Positions 41,558-56,500 of a stretch of DNA of 64,000 bases are shown here, in pieces. The notes below the pieces were generated by a model. It had not been told where the DNA came from. It searched no databases and saw only the letters and a program-made list of their open reading frames with translations. This DNA is from Amoebophrya sp. A120 (taxonomy: Eukaryota > Sar > Dinophyceae > Syndiniales > Amoebophryaceae): contig CAJINV010000010.1 of the NCBI GenBank assembly GCA_905178155.1, positions 885,092-949,091 of the forward strand. Direction: 5' to 3'. The position numbers were made by a program, and so were the translations under genes. Each line of letters opens with the position of its first letter. The stretch's first letter is position 1.

Positions 41558-44500
41558 ATGTCTCGCGAAGACCACGACGATTTGCCGGAGGACAGTAATC
41601 CGGATGAAGATGAGTTGAACAGTATCGTATTTAAAAACGTCCCCACCTCGTAGTCAATGATTGGGCATTAATCTGCAAGACAAATCAACAAGCTTTGGCT
41701 GTTGCGCATGACACGTTTGGGCCCGCAATGTAAAAAATCGCGCTTACCTAGGTAGTGCAGCAGCTGCGTCACAGATCTAGCCTCTCACGCTGATCCGAGC
41801 ATCACAAGTCTCAAAACAGCGGTAAAAAATGCCTGTCATGGGGCCCCGCATGACAAAAATTTTACGCATGCAGACTTGATGCATAAAACAACTCTGGGGC
41901 CGCGGTGGGGAAGCTTTCACTCAGGATAAAAGGCAACGGCGACGAGGCCTTAGACGAGGAGGATGCGCCGGAAGTATCAAAATGAAAAATCCCCCCTCCC
42001 CATATCAAAATGGAAATTTGTGATGCTGATTTGTGGCCACAAATCGTCTTTGTCTTGCTTCTAGGGTAATAGGAGCCATTTGGCTCATTTCAAAGCCAGT
42101 CTGTCATGCGCTTTTGACTCCTGCAAACTTGTTTGCCGTGCGTCATTGCTAGCCTTCTGCATACCCAAACAGGCTCAGCACATGCCACCAAGCACTCTCT
42201 GCAAGAGAAACCTGATTTGTGTACGCAAATCCAGCATCAGAAGCTTCGTTTTGATATGGGGAGGGGGCGTTTTTCCTCACAATAGGGAGGGGAGGAACAC
42301 AACGCCGCCACCGCAGCCGGCGGGAGCGAGGTGCAGGTACGGCCAAGAAAGAAAAACCTGTCGGCGGCGCAGTACCGCGAGAAACTGTTTGGGGACCAAA
42401 AAGTTTACGTGGTCATTGGCGACAAATTGCGGCATATGCATTGCAAATATGTCTGGGTCTGGAAGAATGCAACTTGTAATGCTTCTACCTTTGGACCCTA
42501 CAGAAAATCTGTATTGCATGAACAGCAAAAGAGGTGAAATTTGTGCTACGCGGAGACGGCATTTCTCATGCTGTATGAGCATCAGAAAGCCTTCGCAGAA
42601 TCTCTGATGCTAGGGCATGCATCATAGACCTCATGGGTCATGAAAATTCTGCATGACAAACTCCTGCATTCTTCCAGACCCAGACATATTTGCATTTGAT
42701 CCGGCAAGTCCGCCACGTGTTGGACTCCTGGGGTTGGGTAGAAAATCGTCCAACGAACCCGGTATCATTGGTTGCTTCACTAAAAAAATGCAGTAAGTAG
42801 GTATATCTCAGTAGGACTACAATTCAAATTCTATACTCAGCAGAGGATATTTTGTAGCTCGTATTCTTAAGTAATGCGCACGTCTCATCTCTCCTACCTT
42901 ATTCTCAGGATGACCGTCTGGTATTCGACCTGTGCTGGGCCGGGTATCCCACAGAAAAAAGCTGGCGGGGCATTACTATCTATTATATTCATGCGAAAAA
43001 AGAGGTCTACAGAGGATAGAAGAGAGGTGGCCGAGAGGTCAAAAAGAGGTGAAAAGAGGTCAAAAAGAGGTCGACAGAGGTGGAGAGGTGGCGCGGGAGG
43101 TCATTCGAGGGGGTGGCCGAGAGGTGGCGCGGGTATAGCCAGCCGAACCGTTCACCCTAAAGCCGCGCCTATGGGGGACGGAGGTGGCCGAGAGGTTCGG
43201 GAGAGGGTAAGCGAGAGGGGGACAGAGCTGCCGAGAGGTTGCGCGAATAAGGGCGAACCTCTCGCGCACCCTCTGGGCCACCTCTCGGCCACCTCTGTAG
43301 ACCTCTACCGGCGAGTATAGCCGGACTATTAGCAACACCTCTCGGGAGAGGTCAAAAAGAGGGTCTGCGAGAGGGGTAGAAAAACCCGAATCCGCCCGGC
43401 ACGAGGCTGATTCTTTTGTGGCCTTTTCATGCATAAGCTGGCCCGAACCGTCTCGCGCACCCTCTCGCGCACCCTCTCGCGCCACCCTCTCGCGCCACCC
43501 TCCCGCGCCGGGCGGCTTCTGTTCGCCCCCGGCGTCCTTTGCAGCTGCTCCCTGCGCAGAGCGCCCACAGGCGCGGGAAGCGCGCAAGTGGTCGTGCGGG
43601 TTGGCGCCGCGCAAACAGGCGGCAGGACTCCAGTATGCTTCATTATGCATATTAGGCCTGTGGCATTGTGGCCCGATCCGCAAATAGACCTGCCCCGCCC
43701 CAACAGCCTTGCGCCCCGGCATCAGCCGGGGCATGGCTGGTATTTGTAATGCAAAAGTGAACACATAGAAAAATCTGTCATGGGCGGCCTCATAGCATGC
43801 TGTTTAGGATACGCAATACAGATTTTTTTGTGTATTTATTTTTGCATTACAAATGTGACCTGCCAGCTTTTTCCTGTGGGACACCGGCCGGGCGTTGCGT
43901 GTGGACGGCATGTTTGGTTTCTTGCCCAACAGTCAGACCGTGAACCACTTCCGCGGCAGCGGGCAGTTTGACAGCAAGGCCGGCATGCTGCTTTCGCTGC
44001 GGAAGTGCCAGAAAGGGTGTCTTCACGAGTTTATCAAAAGAAAAGATTCCCCCTCCCCGTATCGAAAACGAAATTTGTGGTGCTGTATTTGAGTACATAA
44101 ATCGATTTGTAATTACACAAAATAGAACACACTTCAATCCCAAAATAAATCTCCTTTCTTTCTTTTTTCCTTGTTTCCTTTTTCTTTCCAATTCGCACGC
44201 AATAATTATCGCTACGGGCCTTGAGCGCTAGCCTAAACCGGAACCGAAGTCCCAGCCTATCGATATGCGACCCGATTGCCTGTCAGCGTCCAGAAAGGGT
44301 TCCACAGCGAGAAGGCCAAGAGCCGCAGTCGTGGCCTCGTTTGGAGGCAATTTGTCATGCTGCTTTCCACTTCCAGTTCCAGCTGCCTCCTGTCATGCTG
44401 AAGATGCAAGGCGGTCCCACGCCAGCCAGCACTACAGCCCGCATCTTTTCCCTTTTAGCATGACAAAGCTGATTTGTGGCCACGAATCTGCATCACAGAT

Positions 44501-47500
44501 CTCCGCTTTGATATGGGGAGGGGGGATATTTCTTCTTGATATAGTTTTACCCGCCCTCCTACGACCTGCGAAGTTCGTCGGAGCTGGAGCTATCAAATGC
44601 AAATATGCCTGGGTCTGGAAGAGCGCCCTTGTTTGTCATGCATCTTTTGGATTACGCAAAGAAATGTAATGCACGCAAAAGCATTACAGGAACAGGTTTG
44701 CACAGGCCTTCTGGTATCTACTTATCCTGCATGAGAAATTCTCAATTTGCGTAGCACGAAATGCTGGGCAGCTTTTGGCGATCATGCAATACAACTTTTT
44801 GCCTATTCCATAATCCGCATCACAAGTTCCAACCTTCCAGACCCAGACATATTTGCAATGCATAGGAGGCCTTCTTCTGCGACGCGTTCTTTCACCGATT
44901 GGTATCGTATCCTGCGCAAAAGTATCGTACTCGTACTAATCGCAGCCATGCAAGACAAATTTCTTTTTCGAGCTAAAATCAGCATGAGAAATTCCATTTG
45001 TCATGCTGAGCTAATTTGTATTGCAATACTACGAGTACGATACTTTTGCAGTTCATATGTCGCAGAGACACACGCTATCAAAATGAAAAAAGCCCCCACC
45101 CCATATTCAAAAAGAACAAATTTCTGTTGCTGGATAATTTCCGTATACAAATCGGCACTGTTTTGCAGATATAAAATCTACTACTTGGCGGGATTTTCTA
45201 TGCCTGTCTGGGTTGTATCATGCAGGAGGCTAGCAATTAGGCATCTTGAACATAATTGCAGTAGATAGTCGAAAGTGCATGTTCTTGACAGACTGGCTGT
45301 GGAATGCGCCGCATGGCTTCCATTTTTACCCTATAGGCGAGATGACAGAGCTGATTTGTGGCCACAAATCAGCATCAGAGGTCTCCACTTTGAGTATGGG
45401 GAGGGGGGATTTACTTTCCTTTTGATACGCGAAGGCCTGCAAGCGGGTGATGCGCCGGCTGATGGAGAAAAGGCAGAAGCTCATCCTTGCGGAATTGGTG
45501 AACTACTTGAAAACCTGCAACAGGTCCGGGAGCGCGAGTCCGCCTTCGAAGACGAAGTTGGCGCAACTGCAGGCCTTAGTAGAGGAGGACGCCGGATTGG
45601 CAGACTTGGCAAATTGGTTCGAGAAACAAACCTGCACAACGGCCCGCAGCGCTACTAACGAAGAGACATCATCAAAAGCAAACAGTACTTCTGCACAACC
45701 CGCAGAGCTGCAGCCAGCAGCCATAATAACCTACAGAGAAAGGGAGGTGATCGGGAAATTTTTGGAGAAGAATAACTTTGCGCCACTAGGCGGTGGAAAC
45801 TACAGTGCATCCACTGCGACATCCTCGAATTCATCTGTGGTGGATAGCAGTAGTTCGTCTGCCCAGCAGGCAGACGGCCAGAGTAGTAGCGCGGTTGGGT
45901 CCAGTAGTTGTAGCAATAGCAATCTCAGTACTAGTTGTACTAACGCGAACGACCCGCTGCCACCGCTCGTGCCGCTGTCCACCGAAGGCGTGAACCCGCG
46001 GGCAGTGCTATGCTGTGTAAAAACGGGGCCCACACGACCCTATAGTCAAGATGGGACACAAATTTCCAACTTTTGGGAGGTCCGCATGAAAAGTTTCCAT
46101 CTGCAGCGTAGTGCTGATTTTTAGTAAGAAAAGCCGCTCGGGAAAGCAATTTGCTCATCATGTTTACAGCATTACAATGAATGCCAAAACACGATCGGAA
46201 ATGATGCCTCTCATGGAGATGCGCATTGCAAACGTTCTTGTCATTGCGCACTTGCATGACAACTCTGGGGAGGTGGGGGCCACGTTTTTGCTGAGGATAA
46301 GTGCAAGGAATCGAGGCCTGTCTGCACGAGTACTGCCAACTGTTTGAGCAGGCTCAGCGCGGGCCAGTGGACGACATTCCAACCTACTTGGAGGCGACAG
46401 CGAGGCCGTGGATGACCACCTACCTGGAGTCCTGCATCGACCACTGCCCCTGCTGCGTGGAGGACCACTTATGACAATGCACAGCTCCCCCTACTTGTTC
46501 CCTCATTTGTCATGCAAAACCGCAAATTATCCACCCTTTTTCTTTAGGCACTGCTTGCATGACACAGCCGAAACAGCACTAGAATCGGTCGCGAACAATT
46601 TGTCATGCAAAAGCTGCATTGATGCCAGGACTTGCATTGCTGTTCATGCAATACAAATGAGGGGGACGAGGAGGAGTTGTGCACTGTCATACCACCAGCT
46701 GAAAATCGAGAAGGTGGCGCTGGTATGAAATGCAAAAGCATCGCACTTTTGTAAATTGCATGACAAATTTGCCCTGCATGAGAAATGGAATCTGTAATGC
46801 TGTTGATTGACCTTAGGAAAAATATTTGTAATGCATAACTGCAATTGCTACGAGTACGATACTTTTGCACAGCATAGCTGGGCGCCCGCGTGTGCACGTT
46901 CGGCAAGGCCATCGCCCCGGTGGACCGCAACGGTAACGCGGTCAGTGGATATACCAGCGTTGAGTTGAGCAACGCCGCGACGGACCCGAGGAGCCCGGCG
47001 AACAAGATGGGCCAGCTATTCTGAGCAAAAACGTCCCCACCTCATAGTCAACATCGGAAAGCTGCTAGACAACTCAGCAAGCTTTGGCTTGTTGCGCATG
47101 ACAAGTTCATCTTTGGCCTCCTCGTGTAATAAATCCTGTTTAGCTAGTAGGTCAGCAGCATCACAGATCTAGCGCATCGTGCTGCTTGGAGCATCACAAA
47201 TTTCGAAACACGGCTAGAGCATGCGTCTCATGGGGCTGCGCATGAGAAACATTCTCAGCATTCAGATTTGCATTACAGCGATGGGGTGCGTGGGGTCGTT
47301 TTTACATAGGATGCCAGCTGCTCCGCAACGCCACCTTTGAAAAGCGAAAACTGGAGAGCAGCAATTCCGCCACGGATTTGGTATGTCCGAGCAGTCCCGA
47401 CCACCTGACGCGGCAAGACAGCGCCGCAGCCGCGTCGCACGCCTTTGTGCAGAAGAGTCCGAAAAACCTGCGCCGGGTGTCCGACACCAGTGCCTTTAAC

Positions 47501-50500
47501 GTGCCGGGGATGGGCTTCGGGAACTCGCTATGCAATACAAATTTCATATTCATCATTCTGTACACGACGTACTGCAAAATGCGTCACAATTTTCTCGCTT
47601 GATAGATTTAGAGTGTAAATAAAACACGACCTTCTTTATTCATGCTGACTAGAAGGATTGATGAAGGTATCAGGTGGTTTTGTCAGGCAGAAACCGCATT
47701 GCCGGTACGTGTGTGTGTGGGAAATTTGCTGTGGATAGTCGCCTAACGGGAAAGGACAGGCGTCAGAAGCCAACTCCCCCTCCAACGCGGCAAAACTCAG
47801 TGCGAGCAAGAGACACAGCAGCTCCTCGAGCTCCACCGTGAATGCATTCCGCGCGGCGATCGACCGGTCATTGTCAACCACCTTGCAATATCAAATGCAA
47901 AAGTGTCTGGGTCTGGAAGAGTGTAAACCTGTCATGCAGGTTTTCCATGACCCATGAGGTCTGGAATGCGGGACTTGGCATGACAGACTCTGTGAGGTCT
48001 CTGCCATGCCTATCCTGCAGGAGAAACTCCCTCCAAACTTGGTCAAAAGTGGATAGTTTCGGGCACTCACGCAACACAGATTTTTGAATGATTCGGATTT
48101 AGCATGACAAGTTGCAATCTTCCAGACCCAGACACTTTTGGAATCCATATGCAAATGAACAGCACGCTGAGAAATCAGAGATCCACAACCGACGACGCGG
48201 ACGACGCAGCGTCCACGAGCAGTGTCGGCCGGGCCAGTTCGCAGGCCGGCAACAACACGTCCACGACGAGTGGAAACGGTACGCACAACGCCGCGACCGT
48301 ATCACGGGGAAGCTGCAGCAGCAGTCACAATATGCATTGCAAATATGTAATGTGGGTCTGGAAGGATGCAAGGTTTGTCATGCTTGTCTGGCGTGACTGA
48401 AGAGTTTGTGATGCGTGTCCAAGAAGAGACCCTCTTGCTCGTCATGCAAGCCGCAGTCTGTCATGCGGAAAGCGCAGTAGTAAGCAGCGCAGATTTTTCT
48501 CATGCTTGACTGTGCATCACAGAGATGTCACTATTCACAACTCAGCATTACAAGTTTCCAGACCCAGATCGATATTTGCATTTGATACACAAAAAACGCC
48601 GGTCCAGTCGGAACTTTTTCAAGAGCAGCTCCGGCACAACTGCTGCGATGAACAGAAGCTCGTCTTCCATAGGAGCGCCCTCCCCTGCGAAGAAAAAGAA
48701 GAAGAAATCGAAGAAGAAACGAAAGAGCAGCTTGATAGGTCGACCGACGAACGGTAGTATGTTGGTAAAGGACGACGGAACCACGTCCAGTATCACCACC
48801 AATTTGGAAAACGGCACTGAACTGTCTGGGGCGGAATCACAGTCGGAATCCCAGTCGGAGAACAATGACGACGCGGAGGACCTGCATTCCGGGGGGGAAG
48901 AGGAGCACGGGATGAAAATGAGCTCCGGTATCAACTGCAAATATGTCTGGGTCTGAAATAAACTTGTGATGCTGAATGGCGTACCATGATGAGGCCACAA
49001 GTGACGGCTCAGCATGACAAGTTTCTGAGCTTCTAGGTGTTGCCTATTGTGCATGGCAAACTGTAACTGCGTTTCTACATCACAGAAAGTTGGGGCTTTA
49101 GGGTAACGTGCATGACAGACTTGAGAGCTTTGCTAGCAGAGCATGAGAAAGTTGCATTCTTCCAGACCCAGGGATATTTGCAATGCATATCCGGCGACGA
49201 GGAGCAAGATAATTGCACTCCTGACGATGCTGCTGGCGAATGTGTTGACATAAAAAATGACGAAGAGAAGAGATTAGGCGTCGGGAGTACTAGTGGTCCG
49301 CCGGGTGGTGCGGCTTCGGCAAGTATGGATTGCAAAAATGTCTCGGTCTGGAAGAGTGCAAGAACTTGTGATGCTATTTTTGGAATCTAAAAAAGTCTGT
49401 ATTGCATGAGCAGCAAGAGGCGTCCAGTTTTTGCTCCGCGGAGAGGGCATTTGTCATGCGGGATGGGCATCAAGATACCCGCAAAAAATCTGTCATGCTA
49501 GGTCATGCATTACAGGCAAGGCATCATAGCCCATGAAAAATATGCATGACAAACCTTGAAATCTTCCAGACCCAGACATTTTTACAGTTGATAGCAAGAA
49601 CGGTGCAACCGGTGGTGTTTCAGCAGCTGCAGAAACACGAACAGAAGATGCGAAACCTGTACAAATATCAAATGCAAAAATGTCTGGGTCTGGAGGGTCA
49701 GAACTTGTGATGCTAACTTCGGACTCTAAAAAAGCCTGTATTGCATGACCAGCAAGAGGAGTCTAGTTTGTGCTACGCGGGGAGGGCGTTTGTCATGCGG
49801 AGTAAGCATCAGGAAGCCCTCTAGAAATCTGTGATGCTAGCAGGTCGTGCATTACAGACATCCTGGGTCATGCAAAACATACATGAGAAGTCTCAGAATC
49901 TTCCAGACCCAGACGCTTTTGCATTTGATACCAAAAATAGCAGGCTGATGTCGGACTCGCTACCCGAGGTGGCAGATGTCCGGGAGCAAGTGAAAGCGAG
50001 GGTCAGGGCAGTAGTGGGAGGCGGAGCTGCGCCGGGGGCCACTTCTAGTGGTCTGACAGATTCTAGCGCCGCGGGTACGTCTATCGGTACAACAGGTGGC
50101 GACAAAGCTAGAAAGGCGGAGGAACTACTGGAGAGAGAGCAATCTCCTACTCCTTCCACCAGAAATAGTAGTAATCGCGCGAGGATGGTGGATCTGCATT
50201 GCATCGAAGTGCCGACAACTACAACAGCTTCTCGTGCCGCGCATGCAGCAAGAACTGGCATTGACGTCGACCACCAGGATCAGGAGGATGAGACGGAGGC
50301 GATTATAAAACAGGTAGAGCATATCGCAAGAAAAAACTGTGGTAGTTCTTGCACTGTGAAGAGCTTGTGATGTTGCAGAGAATGAAAAGCAAAAGTGTTT
50401 GTCGTACTACACCCGCAAGAGAAGTTATTGGATGTTTAATTGTGTTTATTTCCCTTCACTTGGGAGGCGCGCATGGCAGATTTATTCCTGTGTCATGATG

Positions 50501-53500
50501 ATGTATTAATGCACTTCTTGCAAAAAAAATCTATCATCGATCACAGTGAAGAAACAGTTTTTTTTTCGTGGGATAGAGCAGGTTATGGCCGAGGGGGAAG
50601 AGGAAGAGGTGGACGCCGTAACGGATGATGACGATATGGATTGGAAAAATGTCTGAGTCTGGAAGATTGGAACTTGTAATGCTAGCTCTCCGTACCTAGA
50701 AAATCTGTATTGCGCCATAACCAACAAAAGTCACAGCGTCTTTTGTCATGCAAAAACGCAGTTTCTCATGCGGATTGCCTATGAGAAAGCGTTTTGGGAA
50801 GTTGTCATGCCGGACTGCATTCGGAAGCGTTTTCATCATGCACATCTTAGCATCACAAGTTTCCAGACCCAGACATTTTTGCATTTGATAGACGAAGATG
50901 AAAACCAACAAGACGAGGAAATAAACGAATACGAGGACTTCGTCATTCCAAGGTCGCCTTCGCCGGATCGCGGATCGAGAAACGAAAAGATAGACCTGAT
51001 TGTAGGCAACCTGCAGAAAAAAGACAAGAAAAACACGACGAGTTGTAGTAAAAAAGCGACCGGAGGAGCTGCAGCTGGTACAACCAATGACGCGTCGGAC
51101 AGCGGGGGGCTGTCTTCCACGGACACGGGGGCCTCGGACACCGACGAGCTGACTGAATCTTCGGAAGAAATTATTGGGAGGAAAAATCCCCCCTCCACCG
51201 CATATTGGACAGGAAATTTGGTTTGCTGGATTTGCGTACACAAGTCGGTTTGTATTGCCAGAAGGGCAAGAGACGCAGGCGTGGCCGTGTTTGCGGGCAA
51301 TTTGCCATGCTGTTCCCCACTTCCAGTTGTCTCCTGTCATGCTGAACATGCAAGGCCTTGTTCGCACGCCAGCCAGGAGCACTACATTTCGTATCTTTTG
51401 CCTTCTAGCATGACAACATGACTTGTGGTCGCGAATCGTGCTACACAAATCCCCGTCTTTATATGGGGACGAGGGGGATTTTTCATTTTGATAGAAATGG
51501 ACGAAAAAGCGAGGCAGTACCGCTTCATCGAGCACATTAAGGAAATCTTTCGCCAAAACTGGAGTCAGATGGGAACAAGTAGTGGCGGTCGTGGGAGTTC
51601 TTGTATAACCAAGAACAATAGCACGAGTGGTTTGAGTTTGACTACGTCTACGGAGACGGACTCCTCGTCCAGAATAAATCCACCAGGAGTGCCGGACAGT
51701 GTAGAGTCTATCATCGACCGGCTCTACGATGTGTATGCGGATAGCGAGACCAGGGGGACAACGAAAAAATACTGCCGAGCGATGGAAAAGCAATCCAATG
51801 GCCGGGACGATTTCAGTTTCTTCTACTCTCAGGATGCGAAGGTAGTACAAGATGAATATATCAATTTCTATTGGACGTTGATTGTTTGCCTGTTTCGATA
51901 ACTTGTCGTGCATGTTGCACAAGGATTTCTGTCGTGCTCGTGCAACAAGAAGTAAGTACATTACATATGAAAGCGATGTTTCAACACCTACTATTCCACA
52001 CAGCTCGCAAAAACCCCGGAGGAGCGGCGACGGGCGGAGATCGAGATCCAGAAAAACCGTGCGTTGTACAGTGAACGGAGTGACAAGATCACAGCGGAGT
52101 ACACCGAGGAAGATGCGTTTTTGGATGCGCTGCTAAAGGCCATGCCCCGATCCTTCCACACCTTTTACGGCGACGCGGCGGCCTACATTTTCAAGTCGCC
52201 GCACCTTTCCCGTGGACGGGGATTGAAAGTGATGACTTGCATATCGCAAGAAAAAACTGTGAACTTGTGATGCATAGAATGGAACACGGAACTATTTGTC
52301 TTGCTACACCTGCAAGACCTTCTTGACTCTTTATTAACGGCGTTTTCCCTTTGGAAGTGCGCGTGCCAAATTTTCTCCGTCACGTGTAAGAAACTTGTGA
52401 TGCAGATCTTGCACAATCATCTTCATCACAGTGAAACAGTTTTTTCGAGGGATATTGCAGGGGAAAGCTACGCCCAATGCTCGAGGAGGCGTACTTTTTT
52501 ATTTGTGAATTATCAGTCTGTTTCTTCAATAGATCTTTCCTGCATAACATGCAACATCTGTACACAAAAGCGTTTTCGTTCTTATATGAGCGAAACGAAA
52601 CTCAAAATAGAAAAAAATGCAAACATTCAGGTATTCGCGCTCCGCCCTGAACCAGCGCTGGTTTTGCATCGTCCAGAAGTATCTCGAGAAACCCTTTCTC
52701 GTTGACTACCGGGGGGAGTGCGTCAAGTGCGATTTGCGGCTGTGGGTGAGCGCCTTGAATTGGAACCCGGTGGTTGCGCTGGTGCACCACCAACCCTATT
52801 TCCGGTTCGCAACCAAGCCCTTCGGATTTTCGAGGGTAAAGCAAGACCAGCGGGCGCACTTGACCAACCGAACGATCCAGGAGACCAACGATGGCGTGGC
52901 GAAGGGAGCGGAGGACGACGACCCCGACTACCAGCTGGTTTTCGAAGAGTTTCTGAATTATTTGCGGAAAAACTACGGGGAGCCCTGGGTCGAGAGGTGG
53001 CACAGTTTCACCTGGCCACTGATGCTCGACGCCGCCCGGTGCGCCTTGCTCGCTTCGCAGGACGCCGTGACCCACGCGCACTTCACCTACACGAAAAAAG
53101 CCGCCTCGAAGCTGGAGCGTGTGGGGCGGCAGGTGCAGGACGGGCCGAAGGCGTTCGAGCTCTACGGGGTGGATTTTTCCCTGGACTACGAACTGCGGCC
53201 CTGGTTGCTGGAAGCGAACGTATCGCCGGACTTGCTGGGACACAGCGGAAAGACGCTGAAGCAGCAGTCGCGGGACGCGCTCGACGAGCTGCTGACCATC
53301 GTGCTGAAGGAGCCAAAATTATCAAACAAAAAAGTTCATCGTCAGAATCACGCATGCGCATTGTTGCAATACAAAACTTTCTGTCATGCGTAAAAATGCA
53401 TCACAGCCAAACTTCATAAGGGATCTCGTCCCTAGTGTTTCTGCAATACAAGGAAAAGCTGTCAACGTGCTAAAAAAAAATGTGTAATGCAAAGCCTGCA

Positions 53501-56500
53501 AGTTAGTGACTGTGATAAACTTTTTCGCGCCATGAAAATCGGTGCCGATCGGGATGCAGAACGTGGTGCAGAACCCGAAGATCGCCGGGCAGAATTTCAC
53601 CCCGAACATTCCGCACAGCTGTCTGCCCCCGAATATCCTGTGCAAAAGTATCGTACTCGTATAAATGCAAGTCTTGCATTACAAAAACAAATCCTTTTCT
53701 TAAGGTAAATCGAAATCCGCATTACAAATTTTATTTCTCATGCTGAGGGAATTTGTAATGCATTTATACCTGAACCTGTGCGAAGATACTTGTGCAATGC
53801 ATACCGAACATTGCGCGGCAGAAGGTGTGCTGCAACGACAGCACCTGTTTCACGCGACACGGCGTCAACCTGGTTCCGCCCGCGCTGGTGTGCGGGTACC
53901 AAATCGGCGAGAAGAAATGGTCACTGTTTCTGAAGGGGCCCCGCTACGAACCAGTGGAGCTCGCGGACCAGTTTTCCCGGCGGAAGGCCATCGAGTGGAG
54001 CAAGCGCGCACCGTACGCGCAGAGCTGCTCGAACAACAAGGAAAGCGCGCAGCCGGGACACGAGGCCGTGATCCGGAGGTTGCTCCTGAACACGCCCTAC
54101 AGTAGGGTGTCGAAGGAACAAGCGGAACAATTACTGAAGAAGAACGGGGGGCAGCTGTCTTCCAGCCCGAAGTCCCCGAAGAGACCCTGGAACGCAGTGA
54201 AGTCGCACTTTGAGCGCGACCGCGAGAAGATGGAGTACTACAAAAAGTTCCAAAGCGGGAATATGAGTAACGCAGCCTCTATCAAGTCCAAATATGTCTC
54301 GGTCTGGAGGATAGCAAGATTTGTCATGCTAGTCTGGCACGACTCTGCACTCTGTATTGCGTGGCCACAAACGGCCTCTCTCATTTGTCATGCAAAAACG
54401 CAGCTTCTCATGCGGAATACTTACGCAGCACAGAAGCACGAAAAAACTTGTCATGCTTGGCTGCGCATTAGAGTTCACCTTCACTTATTGTTCACTGACT
54501 TGCATCGCAAGTTTCCAGACCCAGACATATGTGCAATGCATAGCCTCCTCCCCCAAAATCGGCGCCTCCGCTGCAAGCGAGATGATGCAGGAACAAGGAG
54601 CCAAAGACTCTCCGAGGACCAAGATGTTGAACCAAATCTCGGATGCGGCGGAATTCGTGTCCAATGTGTTGAAAGGGAGCAAGGAGCGGATGGGACAGTT
54701 GGGAAGTGGCGCCTCATCATCATCTCCCGGCATACCCGGCTGCGAGTTTGGGTTGACCAAATCTGGGCGCCCACGGACCAGCGGAAACAGTATCGTGCAC
54801 AATCTGTCCTGCGAGATCCTGCCGACGATCCCCTCCAACACCAACGACAGCGAGAATGCCGACGTGGAGATCAACGGGGCAGTCAACGACGTCAGCTTAA
54901 CGACCCCGAATGACGACGTGCTGGCGGGAAACCCGCAGTCGGGCACATCGCCGATATCAAATGCAAAAATGTCTGGATCTGGAAGATTCTGAGACTTGTC
55001 ATGCATGTTTTGCATCATGACCCAGCATGTCTGTACTGCACGACCTAGCATGACAGATTTTTAGTGGGCTTCCTGATGCCTACTCCGAATGACAAACATC
55101 CTCCCCGCGTAGCACAACTCCTCTTGCTGCTCATGCAATACAGATTTTCTTAGAGTCCAAAGTTAGCATCACAAGTTCCAAACTTCCAGACCCAGACATT
55201 TTTGCATTTGATAACCGAGCTCGAATAACAAATCTCCGCAGTTGTTGTTTCTCAACAATTATCCTCTGGCGCAATAACTTATATCGCACTCGTATGATAG
55301 TAGGTGGTGCAGTCTGGCATGACAGATCTACCTTCGTATACCTGAAACTGCATGAGAAGTTGTTCTATTCGTGGATATTGATGAACTGTTTCTGATGCAA
55401 TAAATTTGTTCGTACTACTACTAGTGCGATACATAGTTTTTGCAATGCATCACAAGCAGCAAGACCAGTCACTGTCCCCAGTTTTGGTCCGAAACTCGCA
55501 GGAAGAGCTAGACTCTGTCGCGGCCTACTACGCGCAAAGTCCCACGACGCCGATGCAGCAGCACAGCCCGGGACTTCTCGCGGAACAGCATCAAGCGGGT
55601 GGTACTAGTGGTAGTCAGGCAGGGATGATGAACTGGCAACCGAACAACAAGGCGGTGTCTCTATCCTATGTGAAAACGTCCCCACCCCAGAGTTATCATG
55701 CAAATGCGCATGGTAAAAATGCTTCTCATGCGGAGCCCCATGAGAGGCATTTTCTAGTCGTGTTTTGGAATTTGTCATGCTCTAATACGCATGCTATGCC
55801 AAATCTGTCATGCTGCTGAGCAAGCTAAACTGGATTACACTACGAGGCCAAACTTGTCATGCGCAGCAGCCAAAGCTGGTTGATTTGTCTAGCAGATTCC
55901 CCAACTTGACGATGGGGTGGGGACGTTTTTGCTCAGGATAGTCGCCTACACTCTTTTCCGCCGCGGCCTTGGGGAAAAACAAGCAGTACGAAGGCAGCCC
56001 CTCGTACGGAAGCGTCAGGATTGAAATCGTCAAAGTTGAAATAGTTTGTGATGCATAAAATGCAACCCGCAAAATGTCTGTCTTGCAGAGTAGGCAAGGG
56101 AGGCAGATTGCAAGCCTATTGAAGGGTGGGAATCGGGCTGCTAAAGTAGCATGACAAAAGGCGTCTGCCTTACCCAAGCAGCATGACAAACTGGATTTCG
56201 GTTCTACCCAAATTTGTCATGCGCCAGTTAGAAACTGGGTTACAGCTGGCATTTGTTTTTATGCATCACAAATCATAATTTCACCTTTGTGGATTTCGAT
56301 CCTGACGCTTCCATACCTCGGAACAGTGGGTCGTCGAATCGTTTTCGCCGAACCATCTAATGACGGCAAACGTGCTCGCAGTGCAGGGAGCGGTCGCGAA
56401 CCGGAGCAACACGGCGTCGAAATCTTCTGCCACAGGCTCCACAGTGTCCGGCGCGAGCGCGACGACCAGCTCGAGTAATCTACAGAACAACAGCCAAGCT

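Noticed and set aside
41631-41928. GT-AG reading of family C elements (ending CTCAG before GATA)
   Set aside because: For IE34 this shifts to a frame giving an Arg-rich peptide unlike the acidic flanking exon; TSD-based excision keeps the frame in the other members.
42945-42970. TTLL exon continuing as YPTEKSW
   Set aside because: These codons are the left TIR of IE37; the frame is kept when they are removed with the element.
42999-43510. Possible CRISPR-like or tandem array
   Set aside because: Units are degenerate, without regular spacers, and sit inside a eukaryotic introner element.
43060-43764. 234-codon minus strand frame
   Set aside because: Lies over the minisatellite of IE37; the open frame follows from repeat composition.
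50696-51961. 421-codon minus strand frame
   Set aside because: It crosses IE53, IE54 and TTLL exons antisense; it mirrors sense coding and TIR sequence and has no domain.
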